Of a DNA stretch of 16,919 nt, positions 6,866 to 15,474 are shown piece by piece. How positions within the stretch are numbered: position 1 is the stretch's first letter; the number at the start of each line of letters is the position of its first letter. The stretch spans positions 1 through 16,919 of the forward strand of contig JASHVQ010000202.1 in the NCBI GenBank assembly GCA_030044485.1. Direction: 5' to 3'. The position numbers and the translations under genes are program-made. The stretch comes from Methylovirgula sp. Its GTDB lineage: Bacteria; Pseudomonadota; Alphaproteobacteria; Rhizobiales; Beijerinckiaceae. The notes beneath the pieces were generated by a model. The model had not been told where the DNA came from, made no database searches, and saw only the letters and a program-made list of their open reading frames with translations.

Positions 6866-6936
6866 GCTTGACCTTGTCCCGGCCTGCGGGCCTTCTCGCG
6901 CTCAAGACTCATGAGCGGAAGATAGAGGCGAAGGCG

Positions 6937-7755
6937 ATGCAACGGCAAACCGAGACGCGCGAAGCGGAGCCTCGTCCACAATTCCTCAGCGTGGGGCCGG
7001 GCCCGGGACGGCGCATCGCCTATTTGCGCCGCCGGGCGGAGCCGAGCGGCGCGGCGTCTCCCGGTATCGTCTGGCTTGGCGGATTCATGTCGGACATGCG
7101 TTCGACCAAGGCAAGTTTCCTCGACGATTACGCCGCGCGCGAAGGGCGCGCCTATCTGCGCTTCGACTATTCGGGGCATGGCGAATCCGAGGGCGCCTTT
7201 GACGACGGCACGATCGGCGCCTGGCTCGAGGAGGCGCTCGCCGTCATTCGCGCCGAGACTTCCGGCCCGCAAATCCTCGTCGGCTCGTCTATGGGCGGAT
7301 GGCTGGCGCTGCTCTGCGCCCGCGCCTTCGCCGCGAGCCGCGAACTGCATCGTCTCGCCGCGCTCGTGCTGATTGCTCCGGCCGTCGATATGACGCAGCG
7401 CCTGATCTTCGAGAAGCTTTCGCGCCAGGCCCGCGCCGCGCTTGAAGCCAACGGCCGCTGCCTGCTGTCCTCGGCCTATTCCGAGCAACCCTACGTCATC
7501 AGCCGCGCGCTCATCGAGGAAGGGCGGCGTCACGCGATTCTCGAGGCGACGATCAGAACGCATTGCCCGGTCCACATATTGCAGGGCATGCAGGATGCCG
7601 ATGTGCCTTGGCAACATGCGGTGGCGCTCGTCGAACATCTGGCCGGCGATCCGGTCGTGCTGAGCCTCGTCAAGGATGCCGACCATCGTCTCTCGCGGCC
7701 AAGCGATCTCGCGCTTCTCGCCCAGGCGATCGAGACGGTCGTCGAGCGGCGTTGA
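6937..7755 (+). CDS. ABHD10-like alpha/beta hydrolase (probable thioesterase/esterase)
   Basis: The 272-residue protein is a serine hydrolase of the alpha/beta fold. The nucleophile elbow is VGSSMGGW (Ser118), the acid is probably Asp220 in GMQDADVPW, and the catalytic His is His250 in DADHRLSR. The conserved blocks RFDYSGHGESEG, ISRALIEEGR and VHILQGMQDADVPW match the family of human ABHD10, a mitochondrial acyl-protein thioesterase and glucuronide esterase. The bacterial substrate is unknown. I chose ATG 6937 because GAGG and AAGG lie just upstream. The frame stays open to a TTG at 6868, but that extension has no support. It is divergent from the glycosyltransferase (71-bp gap) and convergent with the TonB-like gene, with 9 bp between the stops. 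Confidence 0.88.
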   Translation: MQRQTETREAEPRPQFLSVGPGPGRRIAYLRRRAEPSGAASPGIVWLGGFMSDMRSTKASFLDDYAAREGRAYLRFDYSGHGESEGAFDDGTIGAWLEEALAVIRAETSGPQILVGSSMGGWLALLCARAFAASRELHRLAALVLIAPAVDMTQRLIFEKLSRQARAALEANGRCLLSSAYSEQPYVISRALIEEGRRHAILEATIRTHCPVHILQGMQDADVPWQHAVALVEHLAGDPVVLSLVKDADHRLSRPSDLALLAQAIETVVERR

Positions 7756-7771
7756 GGGCCGCGCTCAGCGC
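7749..7771. terminator. Hairpin spanning two convergent stop codons
   Basis: GCGTTGAG (7749-7756) and CTCAGCGC (7764-7771) can pair over eight positions with one wobble pair, around a 7-base loop. The stem contains the stop codons of both the hydrolase and the TonB-like gene. With only 9 bp between genes it may serve both transcripts, but there is no T-run on either side, so intrinsic termination is doubtful. Confidence 0.3.
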
Positions 7772-8769
7772 TCGCCCGGTTCGAATTCGATTTCGGCGGC
7801 GAAGGCCTTTTGCGCGCCGGGCGGGGGTTTGGGGAAAGGCGCGGCGCGTTCGACGACCGCCAGGCTTTCGACGTCGAGCTCCGTGTCGCCGCTCGATTGA
7901 AGGAGTTTGACGGTTTTCACGCGGCCATTGTCGTCGATTTCGAAATAGATCGTGGCGGTGCCATGCGCGCCGCGCGCGCGGGCGTCGGCCGGAAATTGCT
8001 TGGCAAGCTCGAGCATGCTGAAGACCAGCGTCTTGTAATTCATCACCTCGTCGCCGTTGGCGGAGGGCGAGGGAACTGCGACCGCCTGATAATTTTCCTC
8101 CATGCTGAAGGGCAAATTGGCGGCACTCGGGTGGTTCGCCTGCATTTGCAGCGTCGCCATCGTCGGGATGGCCGCGCCCTGCTGCGGGCGTGCGGCCGTC
8201 TGCTGCGGAGGAGTGAGCGGGGGCGGCTGGATTGCGGATGGCGGCTTGGGCGCGGAGGCAACGGGCACCGGAGCCGGCGCGGGTCTTGGCGCCTGAGCCT
8301 CGGCAGGTGGCGGCGGCTTGGCCGCTTGGGGCTTGGCGGCTTGCGCCTGCGCGCTCGGCGCCGGCGGTTGCGGTCGAGCCGCTTCTTTGACCGGCGGCTT
8401 GGCGGCGGGCGGCGGCGCTTGAGCTGCGGCCTGTTTGGCGGCGGGCGTTGGGGCGGGCTTCAAAGGCTGCGATACAGCCTGTTTGGCGGCCGGCTTTGCC
8501 GGCTGGGAGGCCGCGGCCGGCTGCTCTGGTTTCGCGTCGCGCTTCGCCTTGCTCTGCGATCCGCTCGGACCGCCTTTGGATTGCCTGCCTGCCTCGCCCT
8601 TGGCCTTCGTCGGGTCGCTCACCAATTCGACCGGGATTTCCGTGCTCGTCCTCGTGGCCGATTCGGTCACCGTGCCTTTTTCCAGAAGATCGAGCAGGAC
8701 GAGCGTAAAGACGTGCAACGCGAAACTGCCGGCAAGCAAGGCCGCGAAAAGCGGGCGGCTTTGCGCCAT
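7765..8769 (-). CDS. TonB-family energy transducer
   Basis: The protein has an N-terminal membrane anchor, a long Ala/Pro/Lys/Gln-rich periplasmic spacer and a C-terminal TonB domain. The last part runs from MNYKTLVFSMLEL through ARGAHGTATIYFEIDDNG to VVERAAPFPKPPPGAQ. TonB proteins pass inner-membrane proton-motive energy to outer-membrane transporters, working with ExbB and ExbD, which are not nearby. The anchor (GSFALHVFTLVLL) shows Ser, His and Leu at the spacing of the E. coli Ser16/His20/Leu27 motif. With the ATG at 8769 (334 residues) these fall at residues 15, 19 and 26, which is why I chose it. The frame extends upstream to a TTG at 8907, 2 bp from the trpS stop, and annotation tools may prefer that 380-residue form. 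Neither start has a strong Shine-Dalgarno. Confidence 0.85.
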   Translation of the reverse strand: MAQSRPLFAALLAGSFALHVFTLVLLDLLEKGTVTESATRTSTEIPVELVSDPTKAKGEAGRQSKGGPSGSQSKAKRDAKPEQPAAASQPAKPAAKQAVSQPLKPAPTPAAKQAAAQAPPPAAKPPVKEAARPQPPAPSAQAQAAKPQAAKPPPPAEAQAPRPAPAPVPVASAPKPPSAIQPPPLTPPQQTAARPQQGAAIPTMATLQMQANHPSAANLPFSMEENYQAVAVPSPSANGDEVMNYKTLVFSMLELAKQFPADARARGAHGTATIYFEIDDNGRVKTVKLLQSSGDTELDVESLAVVERAAPFPKPPPGAQKAFAAEIEFEPGER

Positions 8770-8909
8770 GCGGATGACCGCGGCGCAAGCTTCGAGGACG
8801 CCTGGGGCGCCAAGCGTGTCGGCGTCGAGCGCCAGAGAGCGCGCCGAACCGGCTCTATCCTTGGTCAAACGTCGCAACTCGTACTTGCGGAGGGCGGATG
8901 ACGCCAACT

Positions 8910-9944
8910 CTAGCGCACAAAGCCCTGGATGTCTTTGACGGCCTTCATCGTCTCTTGGGCGAGCACCCGCGCCCGTTCGGCGCCCTGTTTCAGGATGGCG
9001 TCGATATGCGCCGGATCCTGCGTGAGTTTGTCCATGGCTTTGCCGACAGGCGTGACTTTTTCGACGGTCAAATCGATCAGTGACGACTTGAAGGCCGAGA
9101 AATTGCGGCCGCCGAATGTTTCGAGCACATCCGCCTTGGAGCGATTTTCGAGCGCCGCGAAAATCCCGACGAGATTGTCGGCTTCGGGGCGTTTGGCGAG
9201 ACCTTCGATCTCGCTCGGCAGCGGCTCGGGATCGGTTTTGGCCTTGCGGATCTTCTGGGCGATCGTGTCGGCGTCGTCGGAAAGATTGATGCGCGAATAA
9301 TCCGAGGCGTCGGATTTCGACATTTTCTTCGTGCCGTCGCGCAGGCTCATCACGCGCGTCGCCGGACCCTGGATCAGAGGCTCGGGCAGGGGAAAGAAGG
9401 TGTCGCCATGGCCGAGCGCGGCGATCTCCTCGGAAAAATCAAGATTGAATTTCTGCGCGATGTCGCGGGCAAGCTCCAGATGCTGCTTCTGGTCCTCGCC
9501 GACCGGCACGTGCGTTGCGCGATAGACGAGAATGTCGGCCGCCATCAGGACGGGATAATCATAGAGACCGACCGAGACGTTCTCGCGGTCCTTGCCTGCC
9601 TTCTCCTTGAATTGCGTCATGCGATTAAGCCATCCGAGGCGCGCCACGCAATTCAGGATCCAGGCAAGTTCGGCATGTTCGGCGACCTGGCTCTGGTTGA
9701 AGACGATGTGCTTCTTGGCGTCGATCCCGGCGGCGAGAAAGGCGGCGGTGACTTCGCGAATGCTGGCTTTGAGCTCGGCGGGCTTCTGCGCCACGGTGAT
9801 CGCGTGCAGATCTACGACGCAATAGATGCAGTCGTGCGTGTCTTGCAGCGCCACGAATCTGGTGATCGCGCCGAGGTAGTTGCCGAGATGCAAATTGCCG
9901 GTCGGCTGGACGCCCGAAAAGACCCGGGGTTTGAACTTGGCCAT
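8910..9944 (-). CDS. trpS: Tryptophan--tRNA ligase
   Basis: The 344-residue class I aminoacyl-tRNA synthetase activates tryptophan with ATP and loads it onto tRNA-Trp in the cytoplasm. The HIGH-type motif appears as [12 protein letters not shown] (residues 14-25) and the KMSKS loop as KKMSKSDAS (KMSKS at 207-211). The region [27 protein letters not shown] is also typical, with [16 protein letters not shown] binding the substrates. Length and ends match bacterial TrpS, so it is complete. GGAG lies five bases before the ATG. It is 86 bp downstream of hslU on the same strand and directly precedes the TonB-like gene, so some co-transcription is possible although the functions are unrelated. Confidence 0.97.
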   Translation of the reverse strand: MAKFKPRVFSGVQPTGNLHLGNYLGAITRFVALQDTHDCIYCVVDLHAITVAQKPAELKASIREVTAAFLAAGIDAKKHIVFNQSQVAEHAELAWILNCVARLGWLNRMTQFKEKAGKDRENVSVGLYDYPVLMAADILVYRATHVPVGEDQKQHLELARDIAQKFNLDFSEEIAALGHGDTFFPLPEPLIQGPATRVMSLRDGTKKMSKSDASDYSRINLSDDADTIAQKIRKAKTDPEPLPSEIEGLAKRPEADNLVGIFAALENRSKADVLETFGGRNFSAFKSSLIDLTVEKVTPVGKAMDKLTQDPAHIDAILKQGAERARVLAQETMKAVKDIQGFVR

Positions 9945-10030
9945 GGAAGCTCCGCCAGTGCGGCCTGCTTATGGCGCTGGCGGGTGGCGCTGGCAAGCCT
10001 TGCGCGCCGCCTCTCGCGACGTTCGGGCAA

Positions 10031-11338
10031 TCAGAGGATGAAGCGGCTCAAATCGGCGTTCTTGGCGAGGTCGCCGATGTTCTTCTCGACATAGGCGGCA
10101 TCGATCGTAATCGTTTCCCCGAACCTGTCGGGGGCCGTAAAGCTTACTTCGTCGAGGACGCGCTCCATCACCGTCTGCAGGCGGCGCGCGCCAATGTTCT
10201 CCACGCTGGCATTGACCTGGACGGCGATCTTGGCGACGGCGCGCACGCCGTCGGGGGTGAAATTCACGCTCACCCCTTCGGTGCGCATCAAGGCTTCATA
10301 TTGCTTGATGAGACTGGCCTCGGTGTCGACGAGGATGCGGCGAAAATCCTCTTCGTCGAGCGGCGAGAGTTCGACGCGGATCGGCAAACGGCCCTGCAAT
10401 TCGGGAAGGAGGTCGGAGGGCTTGGCAAGGTGGAATGCCCCGGAAGCGATGAACAGCACGTGGTCGGTCTTGACCGCGCCGTGCTTGGTTGAGACGGTCG
10501 TGCCTTCGATCAAGGGCAGAAGATCGCGTTGCACGCCTTCGCGCGATACGTCGGCGCCGACGCGGCCTTCGCGCCCGCAGATCTTGTCGATTTCGTCGAG
10601 AAAGACGATGCCGTTGTTTTCGACCTCGCGGATCGCCTCCTGCACGATCTGGTCCTGATCCATGAGCTTGTCGCTTTCTTCGGCGATCAGAGGCTCGGAG
10701 GCGTCCTTCACCAGCATGCGGCGGAGTCTCGGCTGTTTGCCGAACCCTTTGCCGAAAATATCGCCGAGCGAAATCGCCCCGATCGTAGCGCCGGGCATAT
10801 TGGGAAGCTCGAACATCGGCATGCCTGAGGAGGGCTGCGCAAGTTCGATATCGATTTCCTTGTCGGCCAGTTCTCCATCGCGCAGCCGCCGGCGGAAATT
10901 GTCGCGCGTCGCGGGCGAGGCGCCGGGGCCGACGAGGGCGTCGAGCAGCCGTTCCTCCGCCGCAAGCTGAGCGCGCGCCTGCAGCGCCTTGCGCTTGTCC
11001 TGCTTGATCATGGCAATGGCGATCTCGAGCAGATCGCGGACGATCTGCTCCACGTCGCGCCCGACGTAGCCGACCTCCGTGAACTTCGTCGCTTCCACCT
11101 TGATGAAGGGCGCGTTGGCCAATCGCGCCAAACGCCGCGCAATCTCCGTCTTGCCGCAGCCGGTCGGGCCGATCATCAAAATGTTCTTCGGCATCACCTC
11201 ATCGCGCATCGGCCCTTCGAGGCGAAGCCGCCGCCAGCGGTTGCGCAGCGCGATCGCCACGGCGCGTTTCGCCTGTTTCTGGCCGACGATGAAACGATCG
11301 AGTTCGGAGACGATCTCGCGGGGGGAAAAATCTGTCAT
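10031..11338 (-). CDS. hslU: HslU, ATPase subunit of the HslVU protease
   Basis: HslU is a AAA+ unfoldase whose hexamer feeds substrates into the HslV peptidase. The 435-residue sequence has Walker A GPTGCGKT (57-64), the substrate-gripping pore loop GYVG (90-93), Walker B FLDEID (246-251) and the helical I-domain between them. The Arg-containing sensor region with [15 protein letters not shown] follows. The C-terminal tail LSRFIL is the conserved peptide that inserts into pockets of HslV and activates it, so the partner interaction looks intact. It follows hslV by 40 bp on the same strand and presumably shares its promoter. The ATG at 11338 has no clear Shine-Dalgarno, but the N-terminus [14 protein letters not shown] is the family start. 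Confidence 0.98.
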   Translation of the reverse strand: MTDFSPREIVSELDRFIVGQKQAKRAVAIALRNRWRRLRLEGPMRDEVMPKNILMIGPTGCGKTEIARRLARLANAPFIKVEATKFTEVGYVGRDVEQIVRDLLEIAIAMIKQDKRKALQARAQLAAEERLLDALVGPGASPATRDNFRRRLRDGELADKEIDIELAQPSSGMPMFELPNMPGATIGAISLGDIFGKGFGKQPRLRRMLVKDASEPLIAEESDKLMDQDQIVQEAIREVENNGIVFLDEIDKICGREGRVGADVSREGVQRDLLPLIEGTTVSTKHGAVKTDHVLFIASGAFHLAKPSDLLPELQGRLPIRVELSPLDEEDFRRILVDTEASLIKQYEALMRTEGVSVNFTPDGVRAVAKIAVQVNASVENIGARRLQTVMERVLDEVSFTAPDRFGETITIDAAYVEKNIGDLAKNADLSRFIL

Positions 11339-11378
11339 GGGATTTTTGAAACGCAGACGGAATGGGCGACGCGCGGCG

Positions 11379-11945
11379 TCATGGAATGCTTTCGATCACG
11401 ACGTTGCGGTTGGTATAGACGCAGATGTCCGCGGCAATTTCGAGGGCGCGTCGGGCAATGGCTTCGGCATCGAGGCCGGTCGAAAGCAAGGCGCGGCCGG
11501 CGGCCAGCGCGTAATTGCCGCCCGAGCCTATGCCCATGACGCTGCCATCCGCGGTCATCTCGGGCTCAAGCACGTCGCCGTTGCCGGTCAGCACGAGGCC
11601 GGCGTCCTTGTCGGCGACGAGCATCATCGCCTCGAGTCGCCGCAAATAGCGGTCGGTGCGCCAGTCCTTGGCGAGCTCGACGCAGGCCCGCACCAGTTGG
11701 CCGGGATATTGTTCGAGCTTGGCTTCGAGCCGTTCGAAGAGCGTGAAGGCGTCGGCGGTCGCCCCGGCAAAGCCGCCGATCACTTCGCCCTTGGCGAGGC
11801 GGCGCACCTTCTTGGCGTTGCCCTTGACGATCGTCTGCCCGACGGTGACTTGGCCATCGCCGCCGATCACCACGCGGCCGCCCTTGCGCACCATGACGAT
11901 CGTGGTCGCATGCCAGCTGTCCCGGCTTGGCGATGGATCGGTCAT
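11379..11945 (-). CDS. hslV: HslV, peptidase subunit of the HslVU protease
   Basis: HslV is a proteasome beta-like threonine protease that forms a double hexameric ring capped by HslU in the cytoplasm. The 188-residue product has a short propeptide ending WHA, after which the mature chain starts with Thr14 of [10 protein letters not shown], the catalytic N-terminal threonine. [22 protein letters not shown] is the family signature, followed by [18 protein letters not shown]. The C-terminal [14 protein letters not shown] is also typical. The start at ATG 11945 gives the propeptide length usual in alphaproteobacteria; an upstream extension in the same frame to 12065 would run through the promoter region and is rejected. 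It is divergent from hisB and upstream of hslU. Confidence 0.97.
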   Translation of the reverse strand: MTDPSPSRDSWHATTIVMVRKGGRVVIGGDGQVTVGQTIVKGNAKKVRRLAKGEVIGGFAGATADAFTLFERLEAKLEQYPGQLVRACVELAKDWRTDRYLRRLEAMMLVADKDAGLVLTGNGDVLEPEMTADGSVMGIGSGGNYALAAGRALLSTGLDAEAIARRALEIAADICVYTNRNVVIESIP

Positions 11946-11981
11946 GTTATGGGAACTCGGAAGGCAGGAACAGGTCCCCTG

Positions 11982-12010
11982 ATCTATGAAGTTGCGGTCG
12001 GGCTTGCAAG
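11982..12010 (-). promoter_or_regulatory. Candidate heat-shock (RpoH-type) promoter of hslVU
   Basis: On the minus strand CTTGCA (12005-12010) precedes CATAGAT (11982-11988), with 18 bp between the CTTG core and CATAGAT. Alphaproteobacterial RpoH promoters are described as CTTG, about 17-18 bp, then CYTATNT; the -35 core matches and the -10 matches only partly. It lies 36 bp upstream of the hslV ATG. hslVU is heat-shock controlled in many bacteria, which makes the assignment sensible but unproven. Confidence 0.4.
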
Positions 12011-12071
12011 GGCGGGGCGGGCGCGACGGCACTTTTCCCGCCGCGAGAGAACAGCAAATTCGCAAGTAATG

Positions 12072-12093
12072 CCAAGGCTTTTTGCCTCCTTGG
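12072..12093. repeat. 22-bp inverted repeat in the hslV-hisB control region
   Basis: CCAAGG (12072-12077) and CCTTGG (12088-12093) flank a 10-bp centre, with a second nested pairing AGGC-TTTTT-GCCT. The element lies 52 bp upstream of the hisB ATG and about 60 bp upstream of the hslV promoter candidate. It might be a regulator site for either gene. A possible hisB -10, TCTAAT, lies near 12115-12120, without a convincing -35. Confidence 0.4.
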
Positions 12094-12145
12094 TTTTCCC
12101 TTTACCGAAAAATGCTCTAATCTCGAGCCCAAGCAAGCATCGCCC

Positions 12146-12739
12146 ATGCGCAAAGCCTCGATTTCCCGCAAGACAAAGGAGACGGCGATCGACGTGCGCG
12201 TCGATCTCGACGGAACCGGCCTGTCCAAAATCGCCACCGGAATCGGTTTCTTCGATCATATGCTGGAGCAGATCGCGCGCCATTCCCTGATCGACATCGA
12301 GATCGCCGCCAAGGGCGATCTGCATATCGACCCGCATCACACCGTCGAGGATACGGGCATCGCGCTTGGTCAGGCCCTGCGCAAGGCCTTGGGCGAGGGA
12401 CGCGGCATCAGCCGCTTTGCCGACGTGCACATGCCCATGGACGAGGCTCTGACGCGTGTGGCGATCGATCTTTCGGGGCGGCCCTTTCTCGTCTTCCGGA
12501 CGAAGTTCACGCGCGCCAAGATCGGCACGTTCGACACCGAGCTCGTGCGCGAATTCTTTCAGGCTTTGGCCACCCACATGGGCATGAATTTGCACATCGA
12601 GACATTATATGGAGAAAACAGCCATCATATCGCCGAGTCCGCGTTCAAGGGTCTGGCGCGGGCGCTGCGGGCGGCAATTGCCCTCGATCAGCGCCAGAGC
12701 GGCGAAATTCCTTCGACCAAAGGGTCCTTGGCTGGCTGA
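12146..12739 (+). CDS. hisB: Imidazoleglycerol-phosphate dehydratase
   Basis: The enzyme dehydrates imidazole glycerol phosphate to imidazole acetol phosphate, the sixth step of histidine synthesis, using manganese. The 197-residue protein is the monofunctional form, without the N-terminal phosphatase half found in E. coli HisB. Signatures are [16 protein letters not shown] (about residues 32-47), the metal-binding DPHHTVEDT (62-70) and GENSHHIAE (156-164). The product ends with the family's [12 protein letters not shown] tail. The ATG at 12146 starts [13 protein letters not shown], as in relatives. It is the first gene of the his cluster, divergent from hslV, with 10 bp to the DUF2628 gene. 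The histidinol-phosphatase activity must be encoded elsewhere. Confidence 0.98.
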   Translation: MRKASISRKTKETAIDVRVDLDGTGLSKIATGIGFFDHMLEQIARHSLIDIEIAAKGDLHIDPHHTVEDTGIALGQALRKALGEGRGISRFADVHMPMDEALTRVAIDLSGRPFLVFRTKFTRAKIGTFDTELVREFFQALATHMGMNLHIETLYGENSHHIAESAFKGLARALRAAIALDQRQSGEIPSTKGSLAG

Positions 12740-12749
12740 CGGAACGAAT

Positions 12750-13298
12750 ATGCCTGTCTATACGGTTCATCTCCCGAGCCGCGGGGCAAGCGAAGATCGC
12801 GTGCCGATTGTTCTGCCGGGAGCCGCTGCGCCGCCGCCGCGACCCGTGCCGGTGACGCAGGCCGAACTTGTCGATGCGGTCTTCGTGCCGGAAGGCTTTT
12901 CGCGCGCCGCCTTTTGGCTTGGGCCGTTCTGGCTGGCATGGCACAGGCTCTGGCTCGAGCTTCTCGCTTGGCTCGTCGTCGTCTTCGTGCTGGCGAGCGG
13001 CGAGATCTGGTTCATCGCCGGCTGGACGAGTTTCTTCATAGGCTTTCTGCTCGAAATTCTGCTGGGGCTCGAAGCCAACAATCTGCGCCGCGCCTGGCTG
13101 CGGCGGAACGGCTACCGGCTTGCGGATGTCGCGGCAGGCGCAAGCCGCGACGATGCGGAGCGCGGCTTCTACCGCCGCGCGTTGGAAACGGCTGTCAGGC
13201 CGCCCGAGCCCGGCAAGCCGCGCCCCCAATCCTATCCGGCATCCCCTCAGCAAAGCGAGGTCCTGGGTCTCTTTCCCCTGCCGGAGGACCCGAAGTGA
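12750..13298 (+). CDS. DUF2628-type membrane protein in the his operon
   Basis: The 182-residue protein is predicted to sit in the inner membrane. It starts MPVYTVHLP, has a Pro-rich segment (about 23-35), the conserved-looking stretch [19 protein letters not shown] (about 46-64), then two hydrophobic helices (about 68-83 and 86-106). [17 protein letters not shown] follows, with a polar tail. This pattern matches DUF2628 proteins found between hisB and hisH in Rhizobiales. No function is known to me, and nothing visible links it to histidine chemistry. I chose ATG 12750 (GGAAC just upstream), since the longer frame would overlap hisB. Its GTGA overlap with hisH implies co-translation. The gene is surely real; its role is unknown. 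Confidence 0.9.
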   Translation: MPVYTVHLPSRGASEDRVPIVLPGAAAPPPRPVPVTQAELVDAVFVPEGFSRAAFWLGPFWLAWHRLWLELLAWLVVVFVLASGEIWFIAGWTSFFIGFLLEILLGLEANNLRRAWLRRNGYRLADVAAGASRDDAERGFYRRALETAVRPPEPGKPRPQSYPASPQQSEVLGLFPLPEDPK

Positions 13299-13942
13299 TC
13301 GCCATCGTCGATTATGGGTCCGGCAATCTCCATTCCGCATTGAAGGCTTTCGAGCGCGCCGCGCGAGAGGCGGGTATTGCCGGCGAGGTCAAAGTCACGG
13401 GCAAGGCCGACGAGGTTGCGAAAGCCGAACGCATCGTGCTCCCCGGCGTCGGCGCTTTTGCCGATTGCCGGCGCGGACTTGAGGCGCTTCCCGGCATGGT
13501 CGATGCGCTCAACGAGGCTGTCGTGAAAAAGGGCCGTCCCTTTCTCGGCATCTGCGTCGGCATGCAGCTCATGGCCGAGCGCGGCCTCGAATATGAGGAG
13601 ACGGCCGGGCTCGGCTGGATCAAGGGCGACGTAGCGGCGATTGCGCCCAAGGATCCTTCGCTCAAAATCCCGCACATGGGCTGGAACACGCTCTCGGTCG
13701 AGCAGGAGCATTCGGTGCTTGCGGGAATTCCAACCGGGCCAAAAGGCTTGCACGCCTATTTCGTGCACTCCTACGCGTTCACGGGCGCGGCGCCCGGCGA
13801 AGTCGTGGCGGCGACCGACTATGGCGGCCCGATCGTGGCGATCGTCGGACGCGACAATCTGGTCGGCACGCAGTTCCACCCGGAGAAGAGTCAGAGGCTC
13901 GGTCTGGCGCTTATCGCAAATTTTCTGCGGTGGCGGCCGTGA
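13295..13942 (+). CDS. hisH: Imidazole glycerol phosphate synthase, glutaminase subunit
   Basis: HisH releases ammonia from glutamine and passes it to HisF, which makes imidazole glycerol phosphate and AICAR. It is a class I (triad) glutamine amidotransferase. The catalytic Cys87 lies in [10 protein letters not shown], and His195 and Glu197 lie in [10 protein letters not shown]. The oxyanion-strand motif LPGVGAF (49-55) is present. The 215-residue protein starts [14 protein letters not shown] at a GTG (13295) that overlaps the upstream stop as GTGA, with GGAGG at 13283-13287 seven bases away. It overlaps hisA downstream in the same way. The tight coupling fits the need to make HisH and HisF together. 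Confidence 0.97.
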   Translation: MIAIVDYGSGNLHSALKAFERAAREAGIAGEVKVTGKADEVAKAERIVLPGVGAFADCRRGLEALPGMVDALNEAVVKKGRPFLGICVGMQLMAERGLEYEETAGLGWIKGDVAAIAPKDPSLKIPHMGWNTLSVEQEHSVLAGIPTGPKGLHAYFVHSYAFTGAAPGEVVAATDYGGPIVAIVGRDNLVGTQFHPEKSQRLGLALIANFLRWRP

Positions 13943-14685
13943 TTCTCATCCCGGCGATCGACCTGAAGGACGGGCAATGCGTACGCCTCGTGCACGGCGA
14001 CATGCGACGCGCGACCGTCTTCAACGCCGATCCGGCGGCACAGGCGGAGGTCTTTGCGCGCCAGGGATTCGAGCATCTGCACGTGGTCGATCTCGATGCC
14101 GCCTTCGCCGGCAGGCCGATGAACGCGCCTGCGGTCGAAGCGATCCTGGCGCGCGTTCCGCAAACGCGCCTGCAGCTCGGCGGCGGCATCCGCGATCTTG
14201 CGACCATCGAGGCCTGGCTCGGCAAGGGAGTCGCGCGCGTCATCATCGGCACGGCGGCGGTGCGCGATCCGATTCTCGTCCGCGACGCGGCGCGGCGCTT
14301 TCCCGGCGGGATCGCCGTCGGCATTGACGCGCGCGACGGCAAGGCGGCGATCGAAGGCTGGGGGAAAAGCACGGAAGTGAGCGTGCTCGATCTCGCCCGC
14401 AGATTCGAGGACGCGGGCGTCGCGGCGATCGTCTATACCGACATCGCGCGCGACGGCGCGCTCAAGGGCCTGAATATTGACGCCACCTTGGCGCTCGCCG
14501 AGGCCCTGGCGGTCCCGGTCATTGCTTCCGGCGGGCTTGCGTCGCTTGACGATATCCGGCGCCTTTTGCGGCCCGATTGCGCGCGGATAGCCGGCGCTAT
14601 CGCCGGCCGGGCTCTCTACGACGGCAGGCTTGACGCCAAGGCGGCATTGGCGTTGATCCGGGCGAGGGAGAAAAACCTTGCTTAA
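13939..14685 (+). CDS. hisA: ProFAR isomerase
   Basis: HisA carries out the Amadori rearrangement of ProFAR to PRFAR, the substrate of HisF-HisH. The 248-residue chain is a (beta-alpha)8 barrel with the catalytic Asp8 in IPAIDLKDG, the phosphate-binding LQLGGGIRD in the first half, and a second acidic residue in GIDARDGK. The ending motif [12 protein letters not shown] binds the other phosphate. I start at GTG 13939, overlapping the hisH stop as GTGA and giving the usual MILIPAID; a GTG three codons upstream at 13930 is an alternative. No strong Shine-Dalgarno is visible, consistent with reinitiation after hisH. The last 8 bp overlap hisF. Confidence 0.97.
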   Translation: MILIPAIDLKDGQCVRLVHGDMRRATVFNADPAAQAEVFARQGFEHLHVVDLDAAFAGRPMNAPAVEAILARVPQTRLQLGGGIRDLATIEAWLGKGVARVIIGTAAVRDPILVRDAARRFPGGIAVGIDARDGKAAIEGWGKSTEVSVLDLARRFEDAGVAAIVYTDIARDGALKGLNIDATLALAEALAVPVIASGGLASLDDIRRLLRPDCARIAGAIAGRALYDGRLDAKAALALIRAREKNLA

Positions 14686-15463
14686 ACGCCGTCTCATTCC
14701 GTGCCTCGACGTGAAGGATGGGCGCGTCGTCAAGGGCGTCAATTTCGTCGATCTGCGCGATGCCGGCGATCCGGTCGCCTGCGCCGTCGCCTATGACGCG
14801 GCGGGCGCCGACGAGCTCTGCTTCCTCGACATTACCGCGAGCCACGAGAACCGCGGCATCCTCCTCGATGTGGTGAAGCGCACCGCGGAGGCCTGCTTCA
14901 TGCCGCTGACGGTCGGCGGCGGCGTGCGCAGCATCGACGATATCCGCAATCTTCTGCTCGCCGGCGCCGACAAGGTCTCCATCATGACGGCGGCGGTGCA
15001 GAATCGCGATCTCGTGCGCATGGCTGCGGAAAAGTTCGGCAGCCAGTGCATCGTCGTGGCGATCGACGCCAAGGCGACGGCGCCCGGGCGCTGGGAAGTT
15101 TTCACGCACGGCGGGCGAAACCCGACGGGCCTCGACGCGCTCGCTTACGCGCGCGAAGTCGTCAGCCTCGGGGCGGGCGAGATCCTGCTTACGTCGATGG
15201 ATCGCGATGGCACCAAGTCCGGCTTCGATCTGCGTCTGACGCGCGCCGTCGTCGATGCGGTCGGCGTTCCGGTCATTGCTTCGGGAGGCGTCGGCACGCT
15301 CGATCATCTGGTCGAAGGCCTGCGCGAGGGCGGCGCGAGCGCCGTGCTCGCCGCTTCTATCTTCCATTTTGGCGAATTCAGCATCGCCGAGGCGAAGCAA
15401 TATATGGCGCGCGCCGGCGTGGCGATGCGGCTCGACGGCTGCAGCGTCGCCGCGGCGGCGTGA
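14678..15463 (+). CDS. hisF: Imidazole glycerol phosphate synthase, cyclase subunit (TTG start)
   Basis: HisF cyclises PRFAR with ammonia delivered by HisH through its barrel, yielding imidazole glycerol phosphate for HisB and AICAR for purine synthesis. The 261-residue (beta-alpha)8 barrel has catalytic Asp11 in [15 protein letters not shown] and Asp130 in IVVAIDAK. The phosphate-binding LTVGGGVRS and [12 protein letters not shown] loops are both present. The start is a TTG at 14678, 8 bp inside the end of hisA, with GGGAG (14666-14670) seven bases upstream. It gives exactly the family N-terminus [11 protein letters not shown], so the rare start is well supported. An 11-bp gap leads to hisE. 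Confidence 0.97.
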   Translation: MLKRRLIPCLDVKDGRVVKGVNFVDLRDAGDPVACAVAYDAAGADELCFLDITASHENRGILLDVVKRTAEACFMPLTVGGGVRSIDDIRNLLLAGADKVSIMTAAVQNRDLVRMAAEKFGSQCIVVAIDAKATAPGRWEVFTHGGRNPTGLDALAYAREVVSLGAGEILLTSMDRDGTKSGFDLRLTRAVVDAVGVPVIASGGVGTLDHLVEGLREGGASAVLAASIFHFGEFSIAEAKQYMARAGVAMRLDGCSVAAAA

Positions 15464-15474
15464 GGGGATCGCCA

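Noticed and set aside
7810..8901. 363-codon plus-strand frame over the TonB-like gene
   Set aside because: The product is a low-complexity Gly/Arg/Leu mirror of the Ala/Pro-rich TonB spacer; it has no family features.
9945..10030. Terminator between hslU and trpS
   Set aside because: The 86-bp gap has a direct repeat (TGGCGCTGGC twice) and a short GCAAG/CTTGC match with a one-base loop, but no credible stem-loop with a T-run.
11079..12290. 403-codon plus-strand frame across hslU, hslV and the start of hisB
   Set aside because: It crosses three confident genes and their control region, and the protein has no motif.
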